Shown: positions 11,593 to 23,214, counted from the first letter of the stretch. The stretch: 64,000 bases of DNA from Phialocephala subalpina (GCA_900073065.1 FJOG01000002.1:1306652-1370651); one strand, 5' to 3'. Translations and numbers: made by a program. Notes: generated from the letters alone by a model not told the origin.

Positions 11593-12426
11593 GATGTCTA
11601 GCCAAGATTCAAGAAGTCCTTGACCAAAGATCGAAATATGCAAATCGACACTTCTTGTCGGGAAAAGATATTGTAGAAGGGAAGCAGATTCAAAGGAGGC
11701 GAGGTCCCATTAAATAGAGATCGAACCACGGACCGGATGGCGCTAAGGGGGTCGGTCGGTTGAACGAACCACGAGGCTACAGCCTCTTCGCCAAACCGAC
11801 CAAGATCAGATGACTGACCGCTTCCAAACACTTCTTGATAGGTGAGATACAGCTTGAACCACCAATCAAAAGCCGCTAAGGGGGTTTAGACGAACCAAAA
11901 GGCTACAGCCTTTCTTCCAAACCGTTCAAACATTAGACTACTGACGTCTTTAAAGCACTTTTCGACCAGGGATATGCGTTTTGAACGACCGCCGGAAAGC
12001 CGCTAAGGGGGTAGATGGTTACGCGAGCACATGAGGCCACAGCCTCTGCCCCAAACCGACCGAACATCAGCGGACCGTCAATTGACGTCTTTCAAACCCT
12101 GGGAAATAGACACCGTGACTTTCTTTTGGACAAAGAAAAGCCGTTGCCGTCGAATGCGTTGCAGCACGTAGCCTTGCTACTTCTCGGCCCGTCCCGGCGC
12201 TTTGACTTCGGCCTAGACCAATGAGAACTGCATTTGAATTTCGACTGCCTGCCTGCAGCCTTATGTCCCAACCCTTCAAGCTTCCAAATTTTTTCTGTCT
12301 TTCTGCACTTGATAGATACAAACATTTCGGTCGCTCGACCACAACGCAAGCGCTTCACTGCATTACGAGCACTTGACCGCAATACAAGCACCGTTCCGTT
12401 ACAAACAGAACAGAGAAAGCACGCAA
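11593..12426. other. Intergenic between divergent genes
   Basis: Bidirectional upstream region of gene B (left) and the small gene at 12427 (right), filled largely by the three-copy repeat below. Confidence 0.6.
11740..12110. repeat. Three ~130-bp tandem repeats with a conserved hairpin
   Basis: Each unit starts with CGCTAAGGGGGT (at about 11741, 11874 and 12001) and carries a short palindrome. Unit 1 has GAGGC-TACA-GCCTC, unit 2 AAGGC-TACA-GCCTT, unit 3 GAGGC-CACA-GCCTC. The G-to-A and C-to-T differences in unit 2 are compensatory and keep the stem. In unit 1 an outer perfect 8-bp stem (GGTCGGTT / AACCGACC, 11754-11761 with 11794-11801) encloses the inner one; units 2 and 3 keep only part of it. 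No coding potential. Conserved pairing suggests a structured RNA or a cruciform protein-binding site. Confidence 0.7.
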
Positions 12427-13042
12427 ATGTGTACGTTTCCTCCTTCCTTTCCGAATCAAAGAGAAAGATCGGAAATTTGACGCTCACTCACCTCCAGCTT
12501 CCTCATCCTCTTCAAACAGCAACAACCCCTCTGCGGAGAAGGAGAACGTTGCTATCACCCTCGCTACCTCAAGCCAAGCCAACGCCACTCACTCCAACGC
12601 CCTTGGTGATTTCCTCGCTCAGTTGGCTTTTGCTTCTGATCCCGTAAGCGCTCCTCTGTCTCGCCATACCATACCTGCGCTTTCAATCTCTTAACCTGGC
12701 AGGAGACCCGTGTCGGTTTGGCGCTTTAATATTCAAGCCAACGAAAGTCGTTAGTGGGCCATGAATGTCCCAGACAAGGCTGAAAGATTGAAAGCGCTGC
12801 CCCTTACTTCCTTCCTTTCTCACTTCTTATCTCTCTTCTCGGATGTGTGATTGGAGGCTGACGTCCAGCAGGCAGCATTCAAGAACGCACAAATGGGTAT
12901 GATCGCTACTCTGAAGGGAGAGAAGAAGGTTGGCGAGACAAGGGCTGAGGATACGTTGTTGGCTGGCATTATGGGTGGATTGGGTGTTAATAAGGATGTC
13001 GAAGCAAAGGATGAGGGAAAGGGTAAGGGCAAGGAGGCTTAG
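12427..13042 (+). CDS. Small Ser/Ala-rich hypothetical protein
   Basis: Exons 12427-12430, 12498-12643 and 12857-13042 encode 111 aa. The first coding exon is again ATG plus one base, before a donor GTACGT. The N-terminus is a serine/asparagine run; the middle (NALGDFLAQLAFASDP) and the helix QAAFKNAQMGMIATL look structured; the C-terminus is Lys/Gly/Glu-rich. Intron 2 is 213 bp and its acceptor may be 12856 or 12868, both in phase. No domain recognised. Not obviously related to the A-D family except for the shared start-codon intron. Confidence in a real gene rests on splice-signal and frame agreement. Confidence 0.6.
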
Positions 13043-13231
13043 GTGATGGCTTTATGCTTTCTGTCTTGAGTCGAAGGGATAGATTGGCACTTGCCAATAC
13101 GCAATGGATTTGACCCGATCACATCGAATTCCTACGTTTCTCATCCTACGCGGTGCTTTTGTTGTGATGCATGTTTTCAGCTGTGAATTGTCACTGAATT
13201 CCCGTTTATAAACAGGTTCCTATTTCCCTTT

Positions 13232-14989
13232 TTATACGAACTTGCTGTCCTTGTTGACGTACAAGTCAACATATTCATCCACAGCCATGCTCTCCAACTT
13301 CTTCGCATCATTTCCGAGATCAACCAACTCCTTGACCTTTGCCTCACTGTAGTGTGGGCCCAAGTGTCTCTTGTACTTGGCCAGAATTTCTGGCTTAGCT
13401 TCTTCTCTTCTTAATCTGTGTCCCAACGGTGCCTCGACGACGACTTCCTCCAAGACAGTACCGTCGTTCAAAGTGACAGTCAAAGCGTTGGGAATGGTTC
13501 GCATATTCTCATCATGGTAGTCCTTGGTAAATTGTGGGTCCTCGACGCACTTGATCTTCTGGCGGAGCGACTCAACAAGTGGCGAAGTAGCAGCCTCGCC
13601 ACCATCAGTGTAGTCAGTAGCCTCGAGACGACCATAGACAAGCATGACGGCAGCCATATATTGGATGCAGTGGTCACGGTCGGCAAAGTTGTCCATGGGC
13701 TTGAATTGTTTGTCGATGATGCGGATACAAGCCTCGTGTGTTCGGCAGGTGATGTCCTTGATATCAGCAGCAGACTTTCCTTGGTCTGCTAGTTGTTTGT
13801 GGATTCTCTTCGCGGCTTCAATTGCGGTCTGGGAGTGGAACTCGGCTATAAATGTTAAGAGAGGGGTAATAGTGGGGTAAGGTTCAGCTTACCTGGGTAC
13901 GAGACTTTGAACAGAACGTTCTCCATAACGTAGCTACCGTATGGTCTTTGGAACTCGAACTTCTTGCCCTTGAACAAGACGTCGTAGAACCCCCAGACTG
14001 GCGCGGACAGGACGGTGGGGACTCCTGGCTCGCCCTTCATGACCTTGAGAACAAGGTTCACTGCACGCTGGCAAGCATCACCAGCAGCCCATGACTTCCT
14101 CGACATGGTGTTGGGAGAGTGTCTGTATGTTCTCAAGCTTTGTCCATCAACCCAGGCTTGTGAGACGGCATCAGCAGTCTGCTTCTCGGAGAGACCCAGC
14201 ATTTTCGAGACAACAGCAGCCGAGGCAACCTTGACAAGCACAACATGGTCCAGTCCGACCTTGTTGAACGAGTTCAAAAGAGCCAAGCATCCTTGAATCT
14301 CATGTGCCTTGATCATAGCCTCCAGAACCTCCTTGACTGTTATGACCTTTCCATTACCCAGCTTCCCTCCAGCTCGGTTTGTTCGTGAGATCCAATCTGC
14401 GACAGCCAAAATGGCACCCAAGTTGTCTGAAGGGTGACCCCACTCTGCAGCAAGCCAACAGTCATTGTAGTCCAGCCACCTGATCATAGCACCAATATTG
14501 AAAGCACCATTGACGGGGTCGAGCTGGAATGGTGTGCCCGGAACCTTGGTACCATTAGGAACGACGGTTCCCTCAACAATTGGACCCAGCAGCTTTGTGC
14601 ACTCCTTGAATCGCAGACCTTCGAGGCCGCAGCCTAATGTGTCGAGGAAGACGAATCGAGCTGTATCGAACTGCGCAGATGTCAACGGGGACCAGGGCAA
14701 ACTTCGGGAGACTTACAGCCAGGTCGGAATTGATTGGGGTATTATGAACGTAGCTGGCGATGTCCTTAATCTCTGGGTCATATTCGCGGGCCTGAGGTGG
14801 TGGTGGAGCACCAGATTGTAGGGGAGACATCGTGGAGAATTGTTTGAAGGAGGGTGTGTGTTGGGAAGCTGCAAAGTTCGCTCTGCACGTAAACGCAAGA
14901 GGGGCACGAAGAGCTCGCGATTGGAGGGCAGGCACTCGAAAATTTCTGGACGCTGTACGAACACCTCGATTGATCGCCGACATGGTCAT
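13232..14989 (-). CDS. prpD: 2-methylcitrate dehydratase, mitochondrial (MmgE/PrpD family)
   Basis: Exons 14989-14717, 14670-13893 and 13845-13232 encode 554 aa, the family's usual size plus a presequence. The first ~55 residues are Arg/Ser-rich without acids, a mitochondrial targeting signal. The MmgE/PrpD fold follows: [19 protein letters not shown], the RWLDYNDCW and [13 protein letters not shown] blocks that line the active site, [11 protein letters not shown], then SYRHS-like ([20 protein letters not shown]), and the C-terminal lid domain. The enzyme dehydrates 2-methylcitrate to 2-methylaconitate in the methylcitrate cycle, which clears propionyl-CoA. Introns are 46 and 47 bp. No lesions. 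The ATG at 14989 is preceded by an in-frame TTG that is unlikely to be used. Neighbours are unrelated. Confidence 0.92.
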
Positions 14990-16395
14990 CAATTGAGGTC
15001 GGAAAGTGGAAGAGAGGAGAGTGAGAACTGAAGCAGAAATTGCAAGCTTCTCAAAGGAAGTCGAGCGCTATTCTGGAGATTTATGGCTGGATTGTTCTTG
15101 GGCTTCCTCGGCCTCGGTTAGAGTGGGAGCGGAGCATCACGTGAACACCGGCTTTCGGATGCAGGTGGCTTCGGCTATGTGGAAGAGAGTTGAATTACCA
15201 TGGCTTTGTAGCTCCGCGTACTTATTGAGTTCGTTGGGGGTATCAACTATATTGAGCCGAAGGGAGAGCTGGGTACTTCATGTACGATGCCTACGGATTC
15301 AATCATTTACCCCTCATTGTATCACTGTTGCACAGACATCATATCAGGAACCAGGAAGGGCCGCTGTCAAGGTATTAAATCTTTGTTATTAGTTCTGTTG
15401 CTGCTTCGAATGGGTTGAGATCTTTAGGTTGAAAGATAAAGACAGAGAAGAGAGGATCTGACCCGTGGTGCTGTATTTCAAAGTGCATCCCTAAGGTCAG
15501 AAATGTCCGTTTATCGTGCAATATTCCTCCAGACGGAGAGGATCTTCTGTAGAAGATAGAGAACGGTAACCCGACTCTCTATACTATCAATCCGCTATTC
15601 TCCAACTCGTATCTTGGTGATAAACCGTAGGGAGCGTTAACTTGGCCACATTACTCGCCATGTTTAGAAGTCTGTCCGGATACAAGAACCGCAAGCCAAC
15701 CTTCCCTAGAGAAGTTGCGCTAAAAAAATCTTTCATACGTTACAAAAGAGATCCGGCAATCCAATTGCTGAAAGGACCAAAGATTTTGGGACTTTGTAGC
15801 TGCCAAAAGTTGTAGCTGTGGTCCAGGAACTGGTCAGGCACCCAGACAGCCTTCTGAGCATGGCGAGTCTCACAACGCCCCTCTCCTCTCTTCCCCAACA
15901 CAGACCAATTACAAAGCTAGCAATTTCAAGGAGACAAATTGGCTAAAAGAATCACTGACAAGGTAATCTGACGAAAGTACACGAGTGCCTTTAATCGCTT
16001 GGCCTTATGAATATAGTCTGAAATGGACTTCTGTCCGTAGCCCTGAGCGAAACAACACTTCTCAGCAATAGAAAAAGGAAGAAGAATGCAACGCAAGAGG
16101 ATACATATAGGCACGTACTGTACAAACAACAGATTTCTGGAAATAGAATCTCCTTTGAACAATTTGAGCTTGGTCGGCGTTCCCCTATGTCCCTCTCGCG
16201 TCTTCCACTTGGTAGACAGCCTCACTTTCAAACACCAAATTCTGTCCACCACCGCCACCACCACCACCACCACCCGATCACCATCCATCATCCAAGTAAT
16301 GGTGAATCCCAACTTGCACACCTCGCTAGCGATATATTCCAGATCGAACGTCGCCACGATGGCTTCATCTACGACAGACACAACCAACAATCAAG
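14990..16395. other. Intergenic
   Basis: Divergent upstream region between prpD and the SH3 gene. A (CCA)n-type microsatellite lies near 16240-16280. Open frames here are short and unbiased. Confidence 0.5.
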
Positions 16396-18496
16396 ATGTC
16401 GTGGTTTCGACGCACGCAGGAGCGAGTACCCAGTGGGCTTGGGATCAATGTCTTCCCAAATCAATCCGACAGAACACCTACTGTACCGCCTACTACTAAC
16501 TTCCGACCGACTCCAATTCAATCGACTCCGATCTCATCGACGACTAATCATGAACACTGTCTCGGTACTCCCACCCTCCAATCGACTCCAAATGTCAACC
16601 ACGGTACTGGTGCTCACAATTTCCAAACGACTCCGACTGTCGACCGTGGTTTTGGTCCTCCCAATTTCCAATTGACGCTAATCCAATCCACTCCAATTCC
16701 ATCGACTCCGAGTGTCGAGTGTGGTCTGGGTCTAGGTATCGCGAGACAGAGGAGCGTTAGGTTGCCGGTCTTGAGACCGTCAGCAACGAACACCCCATTG
16801 ATACCATTGACAGGTCCGGGTCTAGATGAACACCCAGAAGCACTGCTCAATGATCTTCTCAATGAGACTTTGCGTAATCAAGCAGAGGCTTTTGTAAGGA
16901 AGACGAGTGGTTCTGCGGGAAGAGTGCCAAGAGACCCAATGTCTCGCGCTCACGCTCCGCCTGGCACAGCCACTCCCATTCCGCCTCAAGACCTACAAGT
17001 ACGGAAGGTACAATCGAACAACGCCGCTGAACAATCACGCAAACAACGTTCGCATACAATCACTGGCACTGACAGCTCTTCAATCCCACAGTCTGACAGC
17101 GATCCGTTCGTTCGCGGTCCTAATAACGCTCATTATCGATCACACTCAAGTAGCCTGAGTCCTCCGCCAAACACCTCACATTCCTCGTTCTCGAAACTCA
17201 TTTCGCGGTTTCCGACACCACCCAGCATCAAGAAGATTGGCAGCCGTCTCCGCCTCCTACCATCGGAATTCTTCCCATACTTCTCAACGAAAGAGCGCCA
17301 GGAAGTCGAAAAGAAAGTCTACGCCTGGACGCACGGCTGCGAAAAGCACGAGAACTGCACCGACTGCACCAACGAAGCCTTCGCATTCTTCGAGAACATA
17401 ATCATGTCTACCGCAATCCCAGCCGAAGAGCGCCAGAAGATCATCTCCAACAATAAGTCTCTGCGTACCATCAAGAATGTAAGCTAGGAGGTCTGAGCCG
17501 CGTGTGGGGAACCCTGCTAACAGGCTCAGGAACTTGACAACCTCTTTGCAGCCGGCATGCTCAGCGATGAGGCCTACGAAACCATTACCGGCGCCCTTCC
17601 TCAAGAATCGCCTCTGAACAATGCTCAGCGAAGAAATGCGGCTCCAGCGTCTCCCTCTCCCAACGCAAATCCTCTCGCAGCGGCCATCAGCAGCCTGAGA
17701 ATCAACAACGACCCTGCTCCCCCTTCCTACAACTCCTCTACTGTTGCCCCTCCAGCTCTGCCAGGCCATACACCTCAACCTCCAGAGAGACAAGAGATCG
17801 CACGCGCTACCAGCCTCTACGCCTACCAGGGTGCCCCTGAAGATTGCTCATTCGAAGTTAACGAACAAATCGTTATCTACGAACACATGAACAACGAATG
17901 GTGCCTTGGCAAGAATCTGCGTACTGGCAAGCAAGGTCTCTTTCCCACCAACTACGTCCAAGTCACTCCTCCGGCACAGCCAACCCCGATCCCAAGCGCG
18001 TATGGTGCCAACAATGAGAAGCAGAACGGCTACGGTGGAGGATACCCAGCCCAGCCTGTATACCAACAAGGTCCCCCTCCGCCAGGCCAAAGTAATCCAT
18101 ACAATAGCTCTGTGCCACCGATGGCAGTCGCTGAACAACCTGTTGATGGTGGCAAGCCAGGCAAGGGCGCTGAGATGGGCAAGAAATTTGGCAAGAAGCT
18201 TGGAAATGCTGCCATATTGTCAGTGACTCCACACACTCTACAACCTCGTCCCTTGTTTCATAATCGTGAGACATACGCTCCTCATCAAGGTAGCCTGTAT
18301 CGCGGTGACTACTTGCACCCGAATCGCTGAGCCTAAGAGGAGAGTATCTATTCTGCGTTGATATCGCGCGCGTTCGTTTGCTTGATCTGCTTCTTGTGCT
18401 CCTCAATCTGCAATTAAGAGAAACATGCTGACTTGTAGGTTTTACAGTGGTGCGGGTGCTACTATTGGAGGAAACATTGTAAACTCGATCTTCTAG
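16396..18496 (+). CDS. LSB1/LSB2-like SH3-domain protein with long N-terminal extension
   Basis: Exons 16396-17478, 17530-18218 and 18448-18496 encode 606 aa. The C-terminal part is a complete LSB1-type protein: a helical N-terminus (NKSLRTIKNELDNLF), a PPSY motif (residues ~425-428), one SH3 domain (about 452-506, ALYDY-type strand SLYAYQGAPEDCSFE, then EWCLGKN and GLFPTNYV), a Pro/Gly/Gln-rich linker and the typical end GAGATIGGNIVNSIF. LSB proteins bind Las17/WASP and act in actin and endocytic control. Residues 1-336 are an unusual extension in the same open frame, with degenerate Thr/Pro repeats (QSTPIPST-like), a Ser-rich region, and a Cys-containing segment (HGCEKHENCTDC). The canonical start would be the Met at 17404, so two transcripts, or two adjacent genes fused in frame, are possible. 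Confidence 0.75.
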
Positions 18497-19422
18497 GTCG
18501 ACGCACGGCATACTTTCACGGTTGGACTATGATCACTCAGCCATTTGGTCTGATGACGATGTATGGAGTTCCTGGCGTTTGGCCCTTTCCTTTCACAAAA
18601 CAACATAACAAGACCGGCTTTGAGATGGAGTTGATTCACACATCAACTTGTACTCGGCAAGCATTAGAGTCATGCGGTGGAGTTTTCCTTTTCGACACGT
18701 TCACTTTCTGACCCCAGGTTTGAGATGGAGTTGGTGTATCATATCAGCTTGTACTCGGAAGCATTATGGTCATGTGGTGGAGTTTAATTCTATGTTCTCT
18801 CCGTCAATGTTGACGAATCAGCGTGATCATGGAATGTATTGGAAGGTGGATATTCGAACGAGGGTCGCGCGCGGTTCTGTCTTCGTTGGCAGTTCAAAGT
18901 CTACTTCATACTTTCACATTGCCTCTAGATAAAACGTGAGCATATTCAAAATAGTCGCGCGGTGTTCGTGTGCGTGTGAGAGAGTGAGACGCGAGGATGC
19001 TTGAATTTGCATGGTGACTGCTGCTTTGTTGTGGTTTATGCTTTTATTTTGCTCTGCTGACTCTCACTTTCAGCACTTTACCCACTCGTCAGGTTCATGA
19101 GCTATCTACTCTGGCAGATTCCTTGGATAGATGGTTAAAGATAGTCGTTACCTTTAAGTCAGGTTCTTCCACTTCCGAGCTACGTTTCATCACACATAAG
19201 ACCCACAAGGACAAGTTTAGTTTCTGAATATTGTATTCTGCCTCCACGATGGCAGCAGTCGGGGTTTAACTTTCCCAAACGAGTCCCTTATTATCGATCG
19301 AAATCCGAGTGGTTCTTTCACACCAGTTTTCCCCGAGTCGTCACACGTTGGTGTCATCTGCGGAGGTAATTCTAAAGGAGGAAAGTGCGAATACTATCGA
19401 TCAATTGATTCCATCCTTCCCC
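18497..19422. other. Intergenic between converging genes
   Basis: 3' flanks of the SH3 gene and of gene C. Contains the duplicated 100-bp unit listed next; otherwise nothing recognised. Confidence 0.5.
18621..18790. repeat. Tandem duplication with period 100 bp
   Basis: TGAGATGGAG occurs at 18621 and again at 18721. The following ~65 bases match with scattered substitutions, keeping the CTTGTACTCGG and GGTGGAGTTT blocks in register. One local duplication in non-coding DNA. Confidence 0.7.
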
Positions 19423-20904
19423 TCAATATCTCCAACGCCCCAACCCAGCATCCCACCGCATACCATCCACAAACTCCATCCGAGACGCCGCAACACTTCC
19501 AGGAGCTGCTTCATTTGACATCACAGCCATGTTCTGGCCACCAAGAGCACGCTGTATTGCACCCAGGTCATGTGATACTAGAGTTGGTAGGTCGGGAGTA
19601 CGTGGACGTTGCTGTGGGTTGGGGCGCGGTTCAGAGTCCGGGAAAGACTCCATTTCGCTGGGAAGCGACACGTCGAGGTGTATCGCCGAGCGGCGTTGAG
19701 GAGGAAGAGATCTGGTGAAGAGTTGTGGAGAGTTTTGTATGGCTTCGGGAGCTCGGCCTCGGATGTCTGATGAGAATACGTGCATGCGTCTGAATGGATT
19801 GTTGGTTGGTTGTACTGGGGAAATTGCAGCATGTACTTCAGCTTGTGTTTGAGATGGAATGTTGGCAGCATTGTCACTCCGTGCAACTGGAAGATCATGT
19901 GCACTTGTACTTGCAGTTGCTGTAATTCCAGGTGCGGTTGCAAGAGCAGGTGCAGTTGAACTCGAGCTCGGTCCTTCCTCACCCTCCGGCGTCTCACGTC
20001 GCCTCTTACCTAGAATTGATCTCGGTCGCACCGCACTGCCGCTGGTAGAGAAAACCGGAGCGACAGGGGCACTTTCCGGGCCATTTGAAGATCGGACACG
20101 CCCAGCAGTCCCATTGCCGGAGTTCTCTGAAGGAACAGCGGGTTGGCTTGGCTGGATTCGTGCACGGATCGTACGTGTCCAATCCCTAGACTGCCAAGGA
20201 GTATCGATTTCTTGTCTCTGTACTTGAGCGGAGATGGATTCGATAAGACACTCTTCAGGAGGGAGTTGATGTGGTCGAGCAACCCCAAAAGCGTCTCTGA
20301 GGAGATTAATATTTCCTGGGATGATGAAGAGGGTGTATTCGATTGGCACATGGCGATAGATCCATGCATTGACAAGATCGTGCGATGACATACTTTCCAA
20401 GTCTGTTTGAGCTGCTTGGTAGCGCATCTATATTCAAAGTCAGCGAGAATTTTCCCTCAGATCTATGTTGCTCGTACCAAGGTCTCAATCTGAACATCAA
20501 GTTCTCGGAGTCTTCCTTGAAATTGAGCGACTAAGTTGCTATTAAAGATATTGGCAGCATGACAGCCCTCGAGATTCTCATCTGTCCAAACCTGCTGCTG
20601 TTCAGCTTCGTGGACATATTGTCGCAGGAGTTCGGCCCCTCCGCGAGTGATCCTCTCGTTGAAACGAACTTCTTCGATCTCCTGGAGTCGAGTATTGATT
20701 TCTTGTTGTGCTTCGGTCCTGTCTTCTTGCAAGGATAGAGCAAGAAGATTGATTTGATTGAGACGGTCTCGAGCTTCTTCGAGATATCTTGCTGTTTCTT
20801 CACGCTCTCTTTCAAGGGCTCGCTCCAGCTCGCTGGTGGGAATGGTAGCTACTCCGCGGTGTCAGTATCAACTTGATTGAGATTTAACTTCGAGGCGTAC
20901 CCAT
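19423..20904 (-). CDS. Coiled-coil family protein C with Pro/Ser-rich tail
   Basis: Exons 20904-20901, 20848-20478 and 20427-19423 encode 459 aa. The first coding exon is ATG plus one base, as in A and B. Residues 2-120 form a coiled coil (TIPTSELERALERERE onward, with long E/Q/R heptads). The family core is more diverged: SSHDLVNAWIYRHVP, a helix, PPEECLIESISAQVQ, then DTPWQSRDW, aligned with TPLESIHWP of B and STPWESTDW of A. The last ~250 residues are Pro/Ser/Ala-rich and disordered-looking, with scattered Arg clusters. No known domain. Introns are 52 and 50 bp. Function unknown. Confidence 0.72.
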
Positions 20905-21659
20905 GTTTCTTGATATGTTTTAAGACTTTTAGAGTAGTAAATATGAGTTGAAGAGTGTTGAAAGGCAGAAATAAAAATTGGTCGACGAGTGGTTGCCGAG
21001 ATATTGTTGGCAAGAAAGAGGAAAGGCAGCGAGGCAAGATTCAAGGATGAAACTGGAGGAACTCTATTTTAAACCAAAGAAGTTCAACGTTGAATTCACC
21101 GTAGATGAATCCAACTTCTTGAAGTCCGCTCAATCTGCATCTCAATCTTAGCTACCTTGCTCATGAGATTGTCGAATCGCCGAACAAAGAATGAAGTTGA
21201 CAAGAAGTCTGCCCATGCCATCTTACCTCTAGCCTAGAAGGGAAAGAACACTGGAAGTAATGTACGACTCATAGAGTCCCCCTCACTTTTGAACTCGAGA
21301 CCAAGGTAGCCTCGCTTGAACTCTATAGAATCCCCCTCGAGTTCCCAATTCTTCCTTCCTCTTTCCACAACAACTTCACCAGTTCTAAAACTTCCACCTC
21401 GACTGGGAACAACCACCATCAGCTCACTTTGCAACGCAGCTATCAAGTCTCAACCTTCAATCTCGACCTTGCAATCTCACTGCTTCCTTTAGCATTAATC
21501 CTTCAACTTTATTCCCTTGACCTTGCCTTCGGTCTTCGCTTTCAAGCTTTCTTGCAACAGTTCCTGATCTACCATTCAACTTCGATCTCTTGACTGCAGA
21601 CTTCTCAAATTCGATAGTTCGTCTTCGCTTCGTATTTAAGTCATCAAAATTCGTTGGCC
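20905..21659. other. Intergenic between divergent genes C and D
   Basis: Shared upstream region of two family members transcribed apart. Pyrimidine-rich tracts near 21350-21650 fit a leader for gene D. No gene seen. Confidence 0.5.
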
Positions 21660-22523
21660 ATGGACTCTACTAGCTCTATCCCACCTTATCCCGAAGCTGA
21701 GAACTTCAGTAAGTACCCCCTCTCGAGCTCTAAACGGCCTGCTGATATTCTCGGCCAGTCGGAGGTAGTTTGCCACAGCTGAGAATCGAATTTGCGCGAG
21801 CAAAGGATAGGCTAAAGCGAGACTTTGGAAATGCTCCGTTTGATTTCCAACTCAGATTGCTCGAGGCGTCAATTGATTAGAATGTAAGATCGCTCAAAGC
21901 ATCCTGAACTTTAAAGCATGTGCTAATTACTGTCCTGGGTTCATGCTCTCAGAGGACGCGAAAGTGAGTGGACAGCTGAAGAGTACGTCCGTCGATTCGA
22001 GACCGGTAACATGAACTACGAGCATCTTCAGGACTCAGAATACTCTCTTCAACTACAAGATGTATTTCTCAAGGTCCACGGTTATCTTCGAATGCTTCCA
22101 TCTCAAAGTCTCATTACGAGCGTTGCCGCCCTTATGAGCATGAAGTGGATCCGGTATCCGTTAGACTTCGAAGAGTATGCAAAACAGCGATTCGAGGCAG
22201 GCAAAGATTGCTTGGAACAGATCGCAATTAATATGCCGAACTTGATCCCATTGACGTACGACAAGCTGACACGGATGGTCATTGCTATCTCCAGGAGAGA
22301 GTCAGGCCTCCCGTCTCCAGCCTTCTTCCCGCCAATGACGGTTACGAAGATACACTTTCTTAACAACCTGCCACTGGATACGAAAAACGGACATTTGACT
22401 AATCTGCATGCTCGCGTCGAGTGCGAGCTCAACGTCTTATACACTTGGATTTTTCGCAAGCAGGGCCACCTCGATGATTCTTCCTCCCCAGACATCGGCC
22501 AGACTTCGAACACTGCGGCATAA
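21660..22523 (+). CDS. Coiled-coil family protein D, divergent, splicing uncertain
   Basis: Proposed exons 21660-21708, 21759-21867 and 21953-22523 give 242 aa. Exon 2 encodes a charged helix (PQLRIEFARAKDRLKRDF). Exon 3 starts with a copy of the family core (EWTAEEYVRRFETGNMNYE, compare DEELVRRFESGDLDFSK in B) and a second, weaker copy (FEEYAKQRFEAGKD). Intron 2 needs a weak donor (GTCAAT at 21868). The stronger downstream site GTAAGA at about 21893 would follow an in-frame TAG at 21878-21880 and be out of phase. So either a weak donor is used or this copy is beginning to decay. A CTAAT branch-like site lies at 21923. No known domain. Confidence 0.5.
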
Positions 22524-23214
22524 AGCTTGATCTTGGTGCCACAAAGCCCGTACAATAACTTCTAGACGATTTGAGATCAATGATCTGCGAAAAGGCAATT
22601 TTCGAGCGACGATACTACATATACAGCAACAACCTCACTTCCCCAATGTCCAATTCCGCAATACGACATCAAAAACATCACAATTATCCAAAAATGTTTG
22701 CACAACGTGTCAAAGACTTGCCAGTACACGACACTCTAGCAACCATACAACATTCACATAATTACATCCTGCAGGACACAAAATTTCTTGCCATTAAATT
22801 CGAGATTCGGTCGAGAGCTTGCCAAAAGTTTCTGATTTTGTGTCTGGCTGAGCAATTTCTCTACACTGGTAGATGGTGCAAGATACCCGAAGGCAAAATT
22901 TCCTCTGCCCTCATTTTCCTTCCGCTCAATGAGAGCAAAAACTAGTACAAACACCTTTCAAGACAGATACATACAGTACAAATCACGGGAGGACCTGCTA
23001 CTCAGAGTATGCATGACGAGATCGGGCTGAGACTGCAGGCAACCTTGCGTTGCCGCGGGTGAGCGCCACGTAGTCTCCGAAGATCTGTCGAGCATACTTT
23101 CCATAGAATAATACATGCGATGAACTTTACCACAACCATACACCACCAATATTCGTGAGCGAACACTTCTTCAAACCAGTGACTACAACCTGAATAACGA
23201 AATCAAAGCATCAC
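22524..23214. other. Intergenic between converging genes
   Basis: 3' flank of gene D and of the carboxypeptidase pseudogene. A 124-codon frame at 22571-22945 lacks codon bias and is probably chance. Confidence 0.4.

Noticed and set aside
12092..12647. Overlapping frames of 130-137 codons on both strands
   Set aside because: Plus-strand frame runs across the start-codon intron of the gene at 12427 in a different phase; minus-strand frame lacks bias. Both treated as chance.
22571..22945. 124-codon plus-strand frame after gene D
   Set aside because: AT-rich composition, no domain, located in the 3' flank; codon use unlike neighbouring genes.
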